The position numbers were made by a program, and so were the translations under genes. A DNA stretch of 64,000 nucleotides, taken from Pseudomonas azadiae (GTDB taxonomy: Bacteria > Pseudomonadota > Gammaproteobacteria > Pseudomonadales > Pseudomonadaceae). A model generated the notes under the pieces. The model saw nothing but the letters and a program-made list of their open reading frames with translations, had not been told where the DNA came from and ran no database searches. Positions 46,894 through 55,758 of the stretch are shown here, one piece after another (position 1 is the first letter of the stretch; each line of letters opens with the position of its first letter). The stretch is from positions 1,922,001 to 1,986,000 of the forward strand of contig NZ_JAHSTY010000001.1 of the NCBI RefSeq assembly GCF_019145355.1. The letters run 5' to 3'.

Positions 46894-47376
46894 ATGGCTA
46901 AACAAAAGAAACACCCCACAGGGACCATCGCGCAAAATAAAAAGGCGCGACACGATTACTTCATCGAACATCGGTTCGAGGCTGGTCTGGTCCTGGCCGG
47001 CTGGGAAGTAAAGAGTCTGCGTGCCAGCAAGCTGCAACTGGTCGACAGTTATGTGCTGCTCAAGGATGGCGAGGCTTGGCTGCTTGGCAGTCATATCACC
47101 CCGCTGACCACGGCGAGCACGCACGTGATTGCCGACCCGGTACGCACGCGCAAGCTGCTTCTTAATGCACGCGAACTGGAAAAACTCGCTTCCGCCGTAC
47201 AGCAGAAGGGCTATGCCTGCATCTGCCTGTCCTGGTACTGGAGCAAGCACCTGGTCAAGTGCGAGATTGCCCTGGGCAAGGGCAAGAAGGAGTACGACAA
47301 GCGTGATACCGAACGCGAGCGCGACTCCAATCGTGAGCTGCACCGCGCCGTGCGCAACAAGGGCAAGGAAGATTGA
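46894..47376 (+). CDS. smpB: tmRNA-binding protein SmpB
   Basis: The 160-residue protein delivers tmRNA to stalled ribosomes. Segments [31 protein letters not shown] (region), [11 protein letters not shown] and a basic C-terminal tail ([16 protein letters not shown]) match the family. ATG 46894 (MAKQKKHP) is used rather than an upstream frame. Its RNA partner ssrA is about 6 kb downstream, separated by the lactate genes. Confidence 0.97.
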   Translation: MAKQKKHPTGTIAQNKKARHDYFIEHRFEAGLVLAGWEVKSLRASKLQLVDSYVLLKDGEAWLLGSHITPLTTASTHVIADPVRTRKLLLNARELEKLASAVQQKGYACICLSWYWSKHLVKCEIALGKGKKEYDKRDTERERDSNRELHRAVRNKGKED

Positions 47377-47412
47377 TCCTTGCAGTGATGTAGCCTAGGG
47401 AGCCTCCCTCGG

Positions 47413-48183
47413 CTACATCCCCTTGCGCCGCTGCGCACGCGCCACACGCTGAACCTCTTGACGCACTTCCTCCAACACTTCCTGCACATACAGCAGGTGC
47501 CGTGTTGAAACCTCGCGCGCCTGCTCGGCCCGCCCTTCGATAATCGCCAGGTACAAATCCCGATGCTGACTGATCAGCATGTCGCGGGTTTCCGTACGCT
47601 GCTGATACATGCCACCGATGTTGGTCACGACGTTACGCTTGAGCAGGTCGAAAAGACCGCGAATGGTGTGCAGCAATACGGCGTTGTGGCTGGCCTCGGC
47701 GATTGCCAAGTGAAACCTCGCATCCGCCGCGCCCTCCTCCAACCGACTCACTTCATCAGAGCGGGTATAGCAATCCTGCAGCGCTTCGAACGCCGCCGTA
47801 AGCCGCTCGCGATCGACTTCGGTGGCGCGCTGCGCTGCGTAATAGGCGCAAGAGGCTTCGAGCGTTTGCCGAAATTCCAGCAGATCACGCTGAGCCTCGG
47901 GATTGTTTTCCAACAGATGCAGCAGCGGGTCACTGAACGTCGAGCCCAGTGAATCAGCCACGTAGTTACCGCCACCTTGACGGCTGACGAGCAAACCTTT
48001 GGCCGCCAGTTTCTGGATTGCCTCCCGTAAAGAAGGACGCGACACACCAAACTGCTCGGCCAACGCGCGCTCGGCCGGCAAGCGCTCGCCCGACTTCAGC
48101 GTGCCCTCAAGGATCATGCCCTCAAGCTGCTCGACGATATCGTCAGACAAACGGCGCTGACGCACCTGATCAAACCCCATCAC
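47413..48183 (-). CDS. lldR: FadR-family regulator LldR
   Basis: The 256-residue GntR/FadR-type repressor has an N-terminal winged helix (LSDDIVEQLEGMILEG, LPAERALAEQFGVSRPSLREAIQKLAAKG as a region) and an all-helical FCD effector domain with metal-binding histidines (ARFHLAIAEASHN). It is divergent from lldP, and a perfect palindrome lies in the shared intergenic region. LldR proteins repress lactate utilisation until lactate binds; the target here follows from position. Confidence 0.9.
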   Translation of the reverse strand: MMGFDQVRQRRLSDDIVEQLEGMILEGTLKSGERLPAERALAEQFGVSRPSLREAIQKLAAKGLLVSRQGGGNYVADSLGSTFSDPLLHLLENNPEAQRDLLEFRQTLEASCAYYAAQRATEVDRERLTAAFEALQDCYTRSDEVSRLEEGAADARFHLAIAEASHNAVLLHTIRGLFDLLKRNVVTNIGGMYQQRTETRDMLISQHRDLYLAIIEGRAEQAREVSTRHLLYVQEVLEEVRQEVQRVARAQRRKGM

Positions 48184-48371
48184 TCACTCTCCACGATCTC
48201 GACCCTTCGCCGGGGCCCATTCTGGCCTATCGCAGCGCTGGCAGCACCTATCAGAGCGCCTTCATTTCACCCGATCAGCGCGCGCTGCGCGAACACCTAC
48301 GACCAAAGTTTCGTGGGCGGCAAATTGACACACCCCTGCCAAGGCTTTTACTCTAGCCGACAGCGACTGTA

Positions 48372-48388
48372 AATTGGTATTACCAATT
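48372..48388. promoter_or_regulatory. Probable LldR operator
   Basis: AATTGGTATTACCAATT is a perfect 17-bp palindrome containing the FadR-family core TGGT-N3-ACCA. It lies 39 bp upstream of lldP, where bound repressor would block RNA polymerase. Confidence 0.85.
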
Positions 48389-48426
48389 ATCCAGCTGATC
48401 AAACAACAACAATCAGGGCCACCCCC

Positions 48427-50121
48427 ATGCAAACCTGGCAACAGCTCTACAGCCCGCTCGGCAGCCTCGGCTTGTCCGCACTGGCGGCCGTCATTCCGAT
48501 CGTATTCTTCTTCCTGGCCCTGGCCGTGTTTCGCCTAAAAGGCCATGTGGCCGGCAGCATCACGTTAGCGCTGTCGATCCTGGTGGCGATCTTTGCCTTC
48601 CAGATGCCGGTGGACATGGCTCTCGCCGCCGCCGGTTACGGCTTTGCCTATGGCCTGTGGCCGATCGCGTGGATCATTGTCGCTGCGGTCTTCCTCTATA
48701 AACTCACGGTCAAAAGCGGTCAGTTCGAAATCATCCGCAGCTCTGTGCTGTCGATCACCGACGACCAGCGCCTGCAAGTGCTGCTGATCGGCTTCTGCTT
48801 CGGCGCCTTCCTCGAAGGCGCGGCTGGTTTCGGCGCGCCCGTGGCGATCACCGCCGCGCTGCTGGTCGGCCTTGGGTTCAACCCGCTGTACGCCGCCGGC
48901 CTCTGCCTGATTGCCAACACCGCCCCCGTGGCCTTCGGCGCATTGGGCATCCCGATCATCGTGGCCGGCCAGGTGACCGGTATCGACGCCTTCAAGATCG
49001 GCGCCATGACCGGTCGCCAGTTGCCACTGCTGTCGCTGTTCGTACCGTTCTGGCTGGTGTTCATGATGGACGGCGTGCGTGGCGTGCGCGAAACCTGGCC
49101 AGCGGCACTGGTCGCGGGCCTGAGCTTTGCCATCACTCAGTACTTCACCTCCAACTTCATCGGCCCGGAACTGCCGGACATCACCTCGGCGCTCGCCAGC
49201 CTGATCGCCCTCACACTGTTCCTGAAAATCTGGCAACCCAAGCGCACCGCCGGTGCACAAATTGCCGGCGCCACCTCCAGCGCAGCGGTCACCGCCAGCG
49301 CCGGCGGTTTCGGCCTGCCGCGCAACACAGCGGTTTCACCCTACAGCCTGGGGCAGATTTTCAAGGCGTGGTCGCCGTTCCTGATTCTTACCGTGCTGGT
49401 CACCCTCTGGACGCTCAAACCGTTCAAGGCGATGTTCGCCGCCGGCGGCTCGATGTACAGCTGGGTATTCAACTTCGCGATCCCCCATCTGGATCAACTG
49501 GTGGTCAAGGTCGCACCAATCGTGACCAACCCCACTGCGATCCCGGCCGTGTTCAAGCTGGACCCGATTTCAGCGACCGGCACGGCGATTTTCTTCTCCG
49601 CCCTGATCTCGATGCTGGTATTGAAGATAGACATTAAAACTGGTCTTACCACTTTAAGAGAGACCTTTTACGAGCTACGTTGGCCGATCCTGTCCATCGG
49701 CATGGTGCTGGCGTTCGCCTTTGTCACCAACTACTCGGGCATGTCTTCAACCATGGCATTGGTGTTGGCCGGCACAGGGGCTGCTTTCCCGTTCTTCTCA
49801 CCTTTCCTCGGCTGGCTGGGGGTTTTCCTGACAGGCTCCGACACGTCGTCCAACGCCCTGTTCAGCTCACTGCAAGCCACCACTGCGCACCAGATCGGCG
49901 TGAACGACACCTTGCTGGTCGCCGCGAATACCAGCGGCGGCGTCACCGGCAAAATGATCTCGCCCCAGTCGATCGCCGTGGCCTGCGCCGCCACCGGCCT
50001 GGTGGGCAAGGAATCCGACCTGTTCCGCTTCACGCTCAAACACAGCCTGTTCTTTGCCACGATCGTCGGGCTGATCACCCTGGCCCAGGCGTACTGGTTC
50101 ACCGGTATGCTGGTGCACTAG
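48427..50121 (+). CDS. lldP: L-lactate permease LldP
   Basis: The 564-residue inner-membrane protein imports lactate with protons (also glycolate in relatives). It has about 12-14 TM helices, with the conserved [22 protein letters not shown] near residue 125 and [18 protein letters not shown] near 465. It is first in the operon behind the LldR palindrome. The dehydrogenase gene follows after 69 bp. Confidence 0.96.
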   Translation: MQTWQQLYSPLGSLGLSALAAVIPIVFFFLALAVFRLKGHVAGSITLALSILVAIFAFQMPVDMALAAAGYGFAYGLWPIAWIIVAAVFLYKLTVKSGQFEIIRSSVLSITDDQRLQVLLIGFCFGAFLEGAAGFGAPVAITAALLVGLGFNPLYAAGLCLIANTAPVAFGALGIPIIVAGQVTGIDAFKIGAMTGRQLPLLSLFVPFWLVFMMDGVRGVRETWPAALVAGLSFAITQYFTSNFIGPELPDITSALASLIALTLFLKIWQPKRTAGAQIAGATSSAAVTASAGGFGLPRNTAVSPYSLGQIFKAWSPFLILTVLVTLWTLKPFKAMFAAGGSMYSWVFNFAIPHLDQLVVKVAPIVTNPTAIPAVFKLDPISATGTAIFFSALISMLVLKIDIKTGLTTLRETFYELRWPILSIGMVLAFAFVTNYSGMSSTMALVLAGTGAAFPFFSPFLGWLGVFLTGSDTSSNALFSSLQATTAHQIGVNDTLLVAANTSGGVTGKMISPQSIAVACAATGLVGKESDLFRFTLKHSLFFATIVGLITLAQAYWFTGMLVH

Positions 50122-50190
50122 GCCTGCACGTAACAGAGTAAGAATCGACGCCGGACAACGATGCCGGCGTCAGCTATTTCTGGAGGACCG

Positions 50191-53001
50191 ATGAGCCTGC
50201 CTGCTGCTTTCCTGAGCGACGTCGCACACCTGATTCCGAACGATCGGCGTTTCGACGATCCACTTTCCACCCTCGCGTTCGGCACCGACGCCAGTTTTTA
50301 CCGACTGGTCCCACAACTGGTGATCCGCGTGGAGTCGGAAGATGAAGTCGTAGCGCTGTTACAGCTGGCCCAACGCGACCGCGTACCCGTGACCTTTCGC
50401 GCAGCCGGCACCAGCTTGTCCGGGCAGGCCATCAGCGACTCGGTGCTGATCGTGCTGGGTGACAACTGGAACGGCCGCGAGATCCGTGGGCAAGGCACGC
50501 AGATCCGCCTGCAGCCGGGCGTCATCGGCGCCCAGGCCAACGCGTGGCTGGCGCCGTTCGGGCGCAAGATCGGGCCAGACCCGGCGTCGATCAACGCCTG
50601 CAAAATCGGCGGCATCGTCGCCAACAATGCCAGCGGCATGTGCTGCGGCACGGCGCAGAACACCTACCACACTCTGGCGGGCATACGCCTGGTACTGGCT
50701 GACGGCAGCCGCCTGGACACGGAAGATGCGGACAGCGTCGCAGCGTTCCGCGAACAACACGGGCCGTTGCTTGAACGCCTGGCGTCACTGGGCCGCGAGA
50801 CGCGGGCAAATGCTGAATTGGCAGCCAAAATCCGCCACAAATACCGTCTGAAAAATACCACCGGGCTGTCACTCAATGCCCTGGTGGATTTCGATGAGCC
50901 GCTGGATATCCTCAGCCATCTGCTGGTGGGTTCGGAGGGGACGCTCGGCTTTATCAGTGCAGTCACCTACGACACGGTGGTCGATCACCCGAACAAAGCC
51001 TCGGCGCTGATCGTGTTCCCGGATGTCGAGACCTGCTGCAACGCGGTGACCGTTCTCAAAACCCAACCGGTCGCCGCCGTCGAGCTGCTGGACCGACGCA
51101 GCATGCGCTCGGTGCAGGACAAGCCGGGCATGCCCGCTTTCGTACAGCAACTATCGGAAAATGCCTGCGCACTGTTGATCGAATCCCGCGCCGCGTCGCC
51201 GACCCTGCTGCATGAGCAATTGGCGCTGATCATGGGCTCCCTGGCCGGTTTCCCCGTGGAAAAACAGGTCGACTTCACCGAAGACCCGCTGGAAAACGCC
51301 CGCCTGTGGGCGATCCGCAAAGACACCTTTCCCGCCGTCGGCGCCGTGCGCAAAACCGGCACCACGGTGATCATCGAAGACGTGACCTTCCCTGTCGAGC
51401 AACTGGCACTCGGGGTCAATCGCTTGATCGAACTGTTCGACAAACATCACTACGACGAAGCGATCCTTTTCGGACACGCGCTGGAAGGCAATCTGCACTT
51501 TGTCTTCACCCAAGGCTTCAACAGCGCGCAAGAAGTCACACGCTACCAGGCGTTTATGGACGACGTAGCGCAACTGGTGGCGGTAGAGTTTGGTGGCTCG
51601 CTGAAAGCCGAACACGGCACCGGCCGCAATATGGCGCCATTCGTCGAGCTGGAATGGGGCAGCGACGCCTACCAATTGATGTGGCAACTCAAGCGCCTGC
51701 TCGACCCCAACGGCATCCTCAACCCGGACGTGGTGCTCAGCGAAGACCCGCAAATTCACCTTAAACACCTCAAGCCGCTACCGGCCGCCGACGAGCTGGT
51801 GGACAAGTGCATCGAATGCGGCTTCTGCGAACCGGTGTGCCCGTCAAAAGGCCTGACCTTGAGCCCGCGCCAACGCATCGTGATCTGGCGCGACATTCAG
51901 GCGAAGAAACGCGCCGGCGTCGACACCACCGAACTGGAAGCCGCGTATCACTACCAAGGCATCGACACCTGCGCCGCCACCGGCCTGTGCGCGCAACGTT
52001 GCCCCGTGGGCATCAACACCGGCGACCTGGTGAAAAAACTGCGCAGCCGCGAAGCCGACCGTACGAAAACGGCCGAATGGCTCGCCAGCCATTTCTCCAC
52101 TGCGCTGCAAGGCGCGCGCTTTACGCTGCATGTGGCCAACGGCGCACGCATGCTGCTGGGCGCACCGCGCCTGGCCAAGCTCTCTGCCACTGTCACCCGG
52201 ATGTCCAAGGGGCAGATCCCGCAGTGGAGCAACGCCATGCCCCAGCCGGAAAAAGCCATCCGCTTCAGCCCGGCCGTGACGGACGAACGACCACGGGTGG
52301 TCTACCTGGCCGCCTGTGTCTCACGCGCCATGGGCCCGGCGGCGGGGGACAAAGAGCAGATGTCGCTGTACGACAAAACCCGCGGCCTGTTGGAAAAAGC
52401 CGGTTATCAAGTGGTCCTCCCCGAGAACCAGGACAGCCTGTGCTGCGGTCAACCCTTCGCCTCCAAAGGCTATGCCGAACAAGCCGAACACAAGCGCCAG
52501 GAACTGCTCGGTGCCCTGCTCCACGCCAGCCGCGGCGGGCTCGACCCGATCTACTGCGACACCAGCCCCTGCACCCTGCGCCTGGTCCAGGACCTGGGCG
52601 AAACGCGCCTGGACCTCTACGACCCCGTACGCTTTATCCGCACGCACCTGATGGATCGTCTCGAGTTCACACCCCAGGAAGCGCCCATCGCCGTGCACGT
52701 TACCTGCAGCACCCAACACCTGGGCGAAAGCCAGGCCCTGATCGACCTGGCCCGGCGCTGCGCCAAGACCGTGGTGATCCCGGAAGGCATCCACTGCTGC
52801 GGATTTGCCGGCGACAAAGGCTTCACCACACCGCAACTCAACGCCCATGCACTGCGCAGCCTCAAGGACGCCGTGCAACATTGCAGCGAAGGCATCTCCA
52901 CCAGCCGCACCTGCGAGATCGGCCTGAGCCAGCATGGCGGCATTGATTATCACGGTCTGGTCTACCTGGTTGACCGCGTCACCCAGGCCCGTGCCCATTG
53001 A
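50191..53001 (+). CDS. FAD/Fe-S D-lactate dehydrogenase (Dld-II/LldE type)
   Basis: The 936-residue protein joins an FAD_binding_4 domain (FRAAGTSLSGQAI, GGIVANNASGMC), an FAD-oxidase C domain (HGTGRNMAPFVE), two 4Fe-4S motifs (CIECGFCEPVCPSKG and CAATGLCAQRCPVG) and a C-terminal CCG domain (CCGQPFASKG; HCCGFAGDKG). This layout is that of the quinone-linked D-lactate dehydrogenase encoded with lldPD in pseudomonads. ATG 50191 has GGAGGA upstream. The FMN-dependent L-lactate dehydrogenase gene lldD is absent between lldP and this gene. Confidence 0.92.
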   Translation: MSLPAAFLSDVAHLIPNDRRFDDPLSTLAFGTDASFYRLVPQLVIRVESEDEVVALLQLAQRDRVPVTFRAAGTSLSGQAISDSVLIVLGDNWNGREIRGQGTQIRLQPGVIGAQANAWLAPFGRKIGPDPASINACKIGGIVANNASGMCCGTAQNTYHTLAGIRLVLADGSRLDTEDADSVAAFREQHGPLLERLASLGRETRANAELAAKIRHKYRLKNTTGLSLNALVDFDEPLDILSHLLVGSEGTLGFISAVTYDTVVDHPNKASALIVFPDVETCCNAVTVLKTQPVAAVELLDRRSMRSVQDKPGMPAFVQQLSENACALLIESRAASPTLLHEQLALIMGSLAGFPVEKQVDFTEDPLENARLWAIRKDTFPAVGAVRKTGTTVIIEDVTFPVEQLALGVNRLIELFDKHHYDEAILFGHALEGNLHFVFTQGFNSAQEVTRYQAFMDDVAQLVAVEFGGSLKAEHGTGRNMAPFVELEWGSDAYQLMWQLKRLLDPNGILNPDVVLSEDPQIHLKHLKPLPAADELVDKCIECGFCEPVCPSKGLTLSPRQRIVIWRDIQAKKRAGVDTTELEAAYHYQGIDTCAATGLCAQRCPVGINTGDLVKKLRSREADRTKTAEWLASHFSTALQGARFTLHVANGARMLLGAPRLAKLSATVTRMSKGQIPQWSNAMPQPEKAIRFSPAVTDERPRVVYLAACVSRAMGPAAGDKEQMSLYDKTRGLLEKAGYQVVLPENQDSLCCGQPFASKGYAEQAEHKRQELLGALLHASRGGLDPIYCDTSPCTLRLVQDLGETRLDLYDPVRFIRTHLMDRLEFTPQEAPIAVHVTCSTQHLGESQALIDLARRCAKTVVIPEGIHCCGFAGDKGFTTPQLNAHALRSLKDAVQHCSEGISTSRTCEIGLSQHGGIDYHGLVYLVDRVTQARAH

Positions 53002-53137
53002 TCCAGGCAAAAAAACAGAACCCTTAAGCGCTGGCGCAGTCATCTGCATAGGCCTCGACAGACGAGGCTCATCAGTGATGTCGCTGGCAGCCGTTGAACG
53101 CCAGCAGCGTCGAGCCCTTTTGCGCAAGGAGATACTT

Positions 53138-53416
53138 ATGAAGCGTTCCGCTCTGGCTGGCTTGTTCATTACCGCTGCGATGCTGGCGTCCCCTGTGTTT
53201 GCTGCGGGCGACAAAGACCTCTGCGAGATCAACCTGAACAAAATCAACAACGGCAAGGCGCTGCTCGCCACCGACACCAGTGGCAAAAGCGGCGAGATAG
53301 ACAATGCCGTCTCCCAAGCCAAAGCGGCCCACGCCGCCGGGGATGAGAAGAAGTGCATCGAGATCACCTCAAAAGCGCTGCAGGACCTGCAGAACAGCGA
53401 AAAAGGCGATCAGTAA
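53138..53416 (+). CDS. Small secreted protein of unknown function
   Basis: The 92-residue product has a clear Sec signal peptide (MKRSALAGLFITAAMLASP, cleavage after VFA). The mature part holds two cysteines (DLCEIN and KKCIEI) that may form a disulfide, and ends in a polar helix. ATG 53138 follows AAGGAG by 7 bases. I do not recognise a named family; its position before ssrA gives no hint of function. Confidence 0.8.
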   Translation: MKRSALAGLFITAAMLASPVFAAGDKDLCEINLNKINNGKALLATDTSGKSGEIDNAVSQAKAAHAAGDEKKCIEITSKALQDLQNSEKGDQ

Positions 53417-53435
53417 ACATCCCGCCAGCGCAGGA

Positions 53436-53451
53436 CCAACCTTCGGGTTGG
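53436..53451 (+). terminator. Short hairpin before ssrA
   Basis: CCAACC-TTCG-GGTTGG tetraloop hairpin, 20 bp after the small secreted protein gene. It lacks a T tract and is probably a weak terminator. Confidence 0.5.
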
Positions 53452-53520
53452 CCTTCCGTGACGGTTTGGAGTACACTGCACGAGCTTGTCACTCACTATG
53501 AAACAACGAGTTACAAGCAC

Positions 53521-53917
53521 GGGGCCGTTTAGGATTCGACGCCGGTCGCGAAACTTTAGGTGCATGCCGAGTTGGTAACAGAACTCGTAAATCCACTGTT
53601 GCAACTACTTATAGTTGCCAATGACGAAAACTACGGCCAGGAATTCGCTCTCGCTGCGTAAGCAGCCTTAGCCCTGAGCTTCTGGTACCTTCGGGTCCAG
53701 CAATCACCAGGGGATGTCTGTAAACCCAAAGTGATTGTCATATAGAACAGAATCGCCGTGCAGTACGTTGTGGACGAAGCGGCTAAAACTTACACAACTC
53801 GCCCAAAGCACCCTGCCCTTCGGGTCGCTGCGGGTTAACTTAATAGAAACGGCTACGCATGTAGTACCGACAGCGGAGTACTGGCGGACGGGGGTTCAAA
53901 TCCCCCCGGCTCCACCA
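53521..53917 (+). ncRNA. ssrA: Transfer-messenger RNA (tmRNA)
   Basis: The 397-nt RNA begins GGGGCCGTTTAGGATTCGAC and ends with a T-loop GGGTTCAAATCCCCCC and CCA, the tRNA-Ala-like halves of tmRNA. An internal reading frame at 53617-53661 encodes the tag. It frees stalled ribosomes with SmpB and marks the unfinished protein for proteolysis. The 3' end of ssrA is a common phage and island attachment site, and here it borders about 10 kb of accessory DNA. Confidence 0.98.
53617..53661 (+). other. tmRNA tag-peptide reading frame
   Basis: Resume codon GCC starts ANDENYGQEFALAA followed by TAA. The -ALAA end is the ClpXP/ClpAP degron. The tag is of the fluorescent-pseudomonad type. Confidence 0.95.
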
Positions 53918-53934
53918 AATAGACCTTACAAATC

Positions 53935-53968
53935 AGGCACTTAGCGGTTATCGCAAGTGCCTTTTTTG
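53935..53968 (+). terminator. Terminator of ssrA
   Basis: AGGCACTT and a GCG/CGC inner stem pair with AAGTGCCT, followed by TTTTTTG. It begins 17 bp after the tmRNA CCA. Confidence 0.88.
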
Positions 53969-54081
53969 TGCCTAAGTGGGTGGTTTTTGCTCGGTTATGC
54001 CAGCTTAATGACAGCGCGAGCCATAAATCAGGCCGCGTATGGGACCGTAACACCCAGGAATAATTTTTCAGGGATGTCACT

Positions 54082-54477
54082 ATGGTAACCAAGAAAACTC
54101 CGAAGCCCGCGCCACCTGCGCCACGCTTCCCCAGCTACAAATCTCTTTTGCGTCATTTCGAGGGGATGCCCGAACATATTCGCTGGCATTTTCCTCACTT
54201 CGATAGCTTGGTCACGAACGAGCTACCTTTCGAAATCCCTATCGCTTATTTGTTTTTAAAGATTGAATTGGCTTGCAACAGATCGCTTTACGGTGGACTG
54301 GTGAGGATGCACAACCTTGACACCACCTTCGCCCGTCGAATCATGAATCTCCAACATCTCACCCGTGAAGGGTATAGGCAGCTGTTCGAAAACGTTTATG
54401 GTCGTCAACCTGCCGGTCAGCCCTATATCGAGCGGGCCGAGAAAATCCGCGACAAAGTGATTCACGGAAAAAAGTAG
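54082..54477 (+). CDS. HEPN-like protein, zero-frame part
   Basis: This frame encodes 131 residues from ATG 54082: a Lys/Pro-rich start, then a helical body with IPIAYLFLKIELACNRS and ending YIERAEKIRDKVIHGKK. RDKVIHG fits the R-x4-H motif of HEPN RNases, in the usual place before the last helix. The frame stops at TAG 54475, but the -1 frame continues without a stop for 64 codons in matching helical sequence (see next entry). The stop directly follows A AAA AAG. Either a programmed -1 shift makes a 195-residue protein, or the gene is broken. HEPN assignment is from motif and helix pattern only. Confidence 0.7.
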   Translation: MVTKKTPKPAPPAPRFPSYKSLLRHFEGMPEHIRWHFPHFDSLVTNELPFEIPIAYLFLKIELACNRSLYGGLVRMHNLDTTFARRIMNLQHLTREGYRQLFENVYGRQPAGQPYIERAEKIRDKVIHGKK

Positions 54478-54668
54478 AGCCCGCAGAGCTGAGAGAGGCT
54501 ATTGGCGATGCATTGGACTTTTGCTTACTGCTGCATGAACAAATTTTCGGGATAGCGAAGTTTACACCGTTCGGCGACATGCACGGATTCGCCGCGAAAC
54601 GCGAACTTTTAGATGCATCTACTTCGAAATGGGTGATGAAAGGCATGGGGTTCGCCGTAAAACGATAA
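54468..54668 (+). other. Slippery heptamer A AAA AAG and -1 frame extension
   Basis: The heptamer at 54468-54474 is in the zero-frame phase required for tandem -1 slippage, as in dnaX. After the slip, reading continues GTA GAG CCC..., giving VEPAELREAIGDALDFCLLL and on to MGFAVKR before TAA at 54666. This segment looks like the closing helix of a HEPN domain, so both frames belong to one ancestral protein of 195 residues. Only a weak possible stem (AGCC/GGCT) follows the site. Confidence 0.6.
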
Positions 54669-54796
54669 CTCAACTTCTGGCTGATCTTGACGCTCTCGTA
54701 TGGCCAGAGAGTCGTTTCGCGCACATACGCCTGGCAAGCCCGCAGCGCGATCAGTCCTTGGTCGCCGTCGTCGGGGACGGCGATAACTCACATTGA
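54629..54796 (+). CDS. Small ORF, unknown
   Basis: A 55-codon frame starts MGDERHGVRRKTITQLLADL and ends with a TGA that overlaps a following TTG-initiated frame. It overlaps the end of the preceding -1 frame by 40 bp. The composition is protein-like (amphipathic helix, then a strand-rich end). There is no strong ribosome site and I recognise no family. It may be a fragment of a larger phage gene continuing as SIRDLEFIPGFCPYSPD in the next frame (54793 on). Confidence 0.4.
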   Translation: MGDERHGVRRKTITQLLADLDALVWPESRFAHIRLASPQRDQSLVAVVGDGDNSH

Positions 54797-54871
54797 GCAT
54801 CCGCGATCTTGAGTTCATCCCAGGGTTCTGCCCATACTCGCCAGATATCAATCTGACTTTACGGAAGCACG

Positions 54872-55111
54872 TTGCCACTGATCAAGCCCAATCAGCAGCT
54901 GCGCCGCGACCTGAAGGAGACAGCGGACCTGCTCAAGTGGTCGGGCGTCGACCTGATGCAGGCAGCCGTGAGGCTTTCTGAGGGAGGCCAGGAAGACGAG
55001 GCAAGGGAGCTGCGGAACGTCGCGACGAGCTACCAGGCGGTCGAGGATCGGCTGGCGGGTTATGCGGATGAGGTGAAGGCCGGGCGGATCAACAGAAGCA
55101 AGCCCGAATAG
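54872..55111 (+). CDS. Small helical phage-region protein
   Basis: The 79-residue product, TTG start with GGAAG upstream, reads PLIKPNQQLRRDLKETADLL and then LMQAAVRLSEGGQEDEARELRNVA, a two- or three-helix charged protein with low aromatic content. Similar short proteins are common near phage integrases in pseudomonads, to my knowledge without assigned function. No TM segment or signal peptide is present. Confidence 0.65.
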   Translation: MPLIKPNQQLRRDLKETADLLKWSGVDLMQAAVRLSEGGQEDEARELRNVATSYQAVEDRLAGYADEVKAGRINRSKPE

Positions 55112-55184
55112 ACGCGTCTGACGCGGCAATATAGACCGAACTATCGTGAGCTGATCAGCGCTCGCGCGCACAAGGAATGTGGTG

Positions 55185-55493
55185 ATGAACGCTTTACGGA
55201 TCGCAGCCCTGCTAGTCGCACCTCTTATCCTATCGGGCTGCTTCAGCACGCCAAAAGAAAAAACCGAGTACGAAAAACAGATCGACGGAGTACCGATGCC
55301 TATTACGGAAGCGGAGCGTCTAGAGCAATGCCGTACCTTTAAGCTAGCCGCAGATCGCCAGCAGGCTGAGGATTTTGTGCAGTACGCACTGCGGTCCAAG
55401 ATGGGCGCCTCGGATTCAGAATATACCAAGACTCAAGCGATCAGGCATCGTCTAAGGGCCATGAAGTGCCTTGGGTATGGTTGGTTTTCTTGA
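55185..55493 (+). CDS. Small lipoprotein
   Basis: The 102-residue product has a signal peptide and lipobox LILSGC with the lipidated Cys at residue 19. The mature part is polar, with two further cysteines (EQCRTF, MKCLGY) that may pair. ATG 55185 follows AAGGA by 8 bases; GTG codons just upstream are in frame. In a prophage, a small lipoprotein may act in superinfection exclusion, but nothing in the sequence proves that. Confidence 0.7.
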   Translation: MNALRIAALLVAPLILSGCFSTPKEKTEYEKQIDGVPMPITEAERLEQCRTFKLAADRQQAEDFVQYALRSKMGASDSEYTKTQAIRHRLRAMKCLGYGWFS

Positions 55494-55515
55494 TGCTGGT
55501 GCCCAGGGTGAGCCA

Positions 55516-55737
55516 ATGACTGCATGGCGAGAGCAAAGCTTCTGGAGCAAGTTTTGGGTCTGGGCCTGGCTGGCATTCATGGCCGTCTTTACCAGCTACA
55601 CTGGCGCGTTCTGGCTAGGTGATGGTTCATCTAATCGCAAGCGCGTCTTCAGCCCTGGCTTCGTTGTGCTCTGCGTGTTCGTGGCTGTGATTGAGCTGAT
55701 ACTTCTGAATCACTTTTACGGTGCGGGGACGAGGTGA
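55516..55737 (+). CDS. Two-TM membrane protein
   Basis: The 73-residue product has two hydrophobic helices, FWVWAWLAFMAVFTSYTGAF (about 13-32) and FVVLCVFVAVIELILL (about 49-64), joined by a short charged loop (DGSSNRKR). It starts 22 bp after the lipoprotein gene and is probably cotranscribed. I recognise no family. The lipoprotein plus membrane-protein pairing suggests an envelope function. Confidence 0.65.
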   Translation: MTAWREQSFWSKFWVWAWLAFMAVFTSYTGAFWLGDGSSNRKRVFSPGFVVLCVFVAVIELILLNHFYGAGTR

Positions 55738-55758
55738 AGGCGGGAAGGATTTTGCGGG

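Noticed and set aside
46894-53917. smpB and ssrA being 6 kb apart as a sign of insertion
   Set aside because: The lactate genes between them have core-like composition, and smpB and ssrA need not be adjacent in pseudomonads.
53735-53944. 69-codon open frame in ssrA
   Set aside because: It is inside the structural part of tmRNA; only the tag frame at 53617 is translated.
54359-54724. 121-codon minus-strand frame opposite the HEPN-like gene
   Set aside because: Its translation has no recognisable pattern, whereas both plus-strand frames fit a single helical protein.
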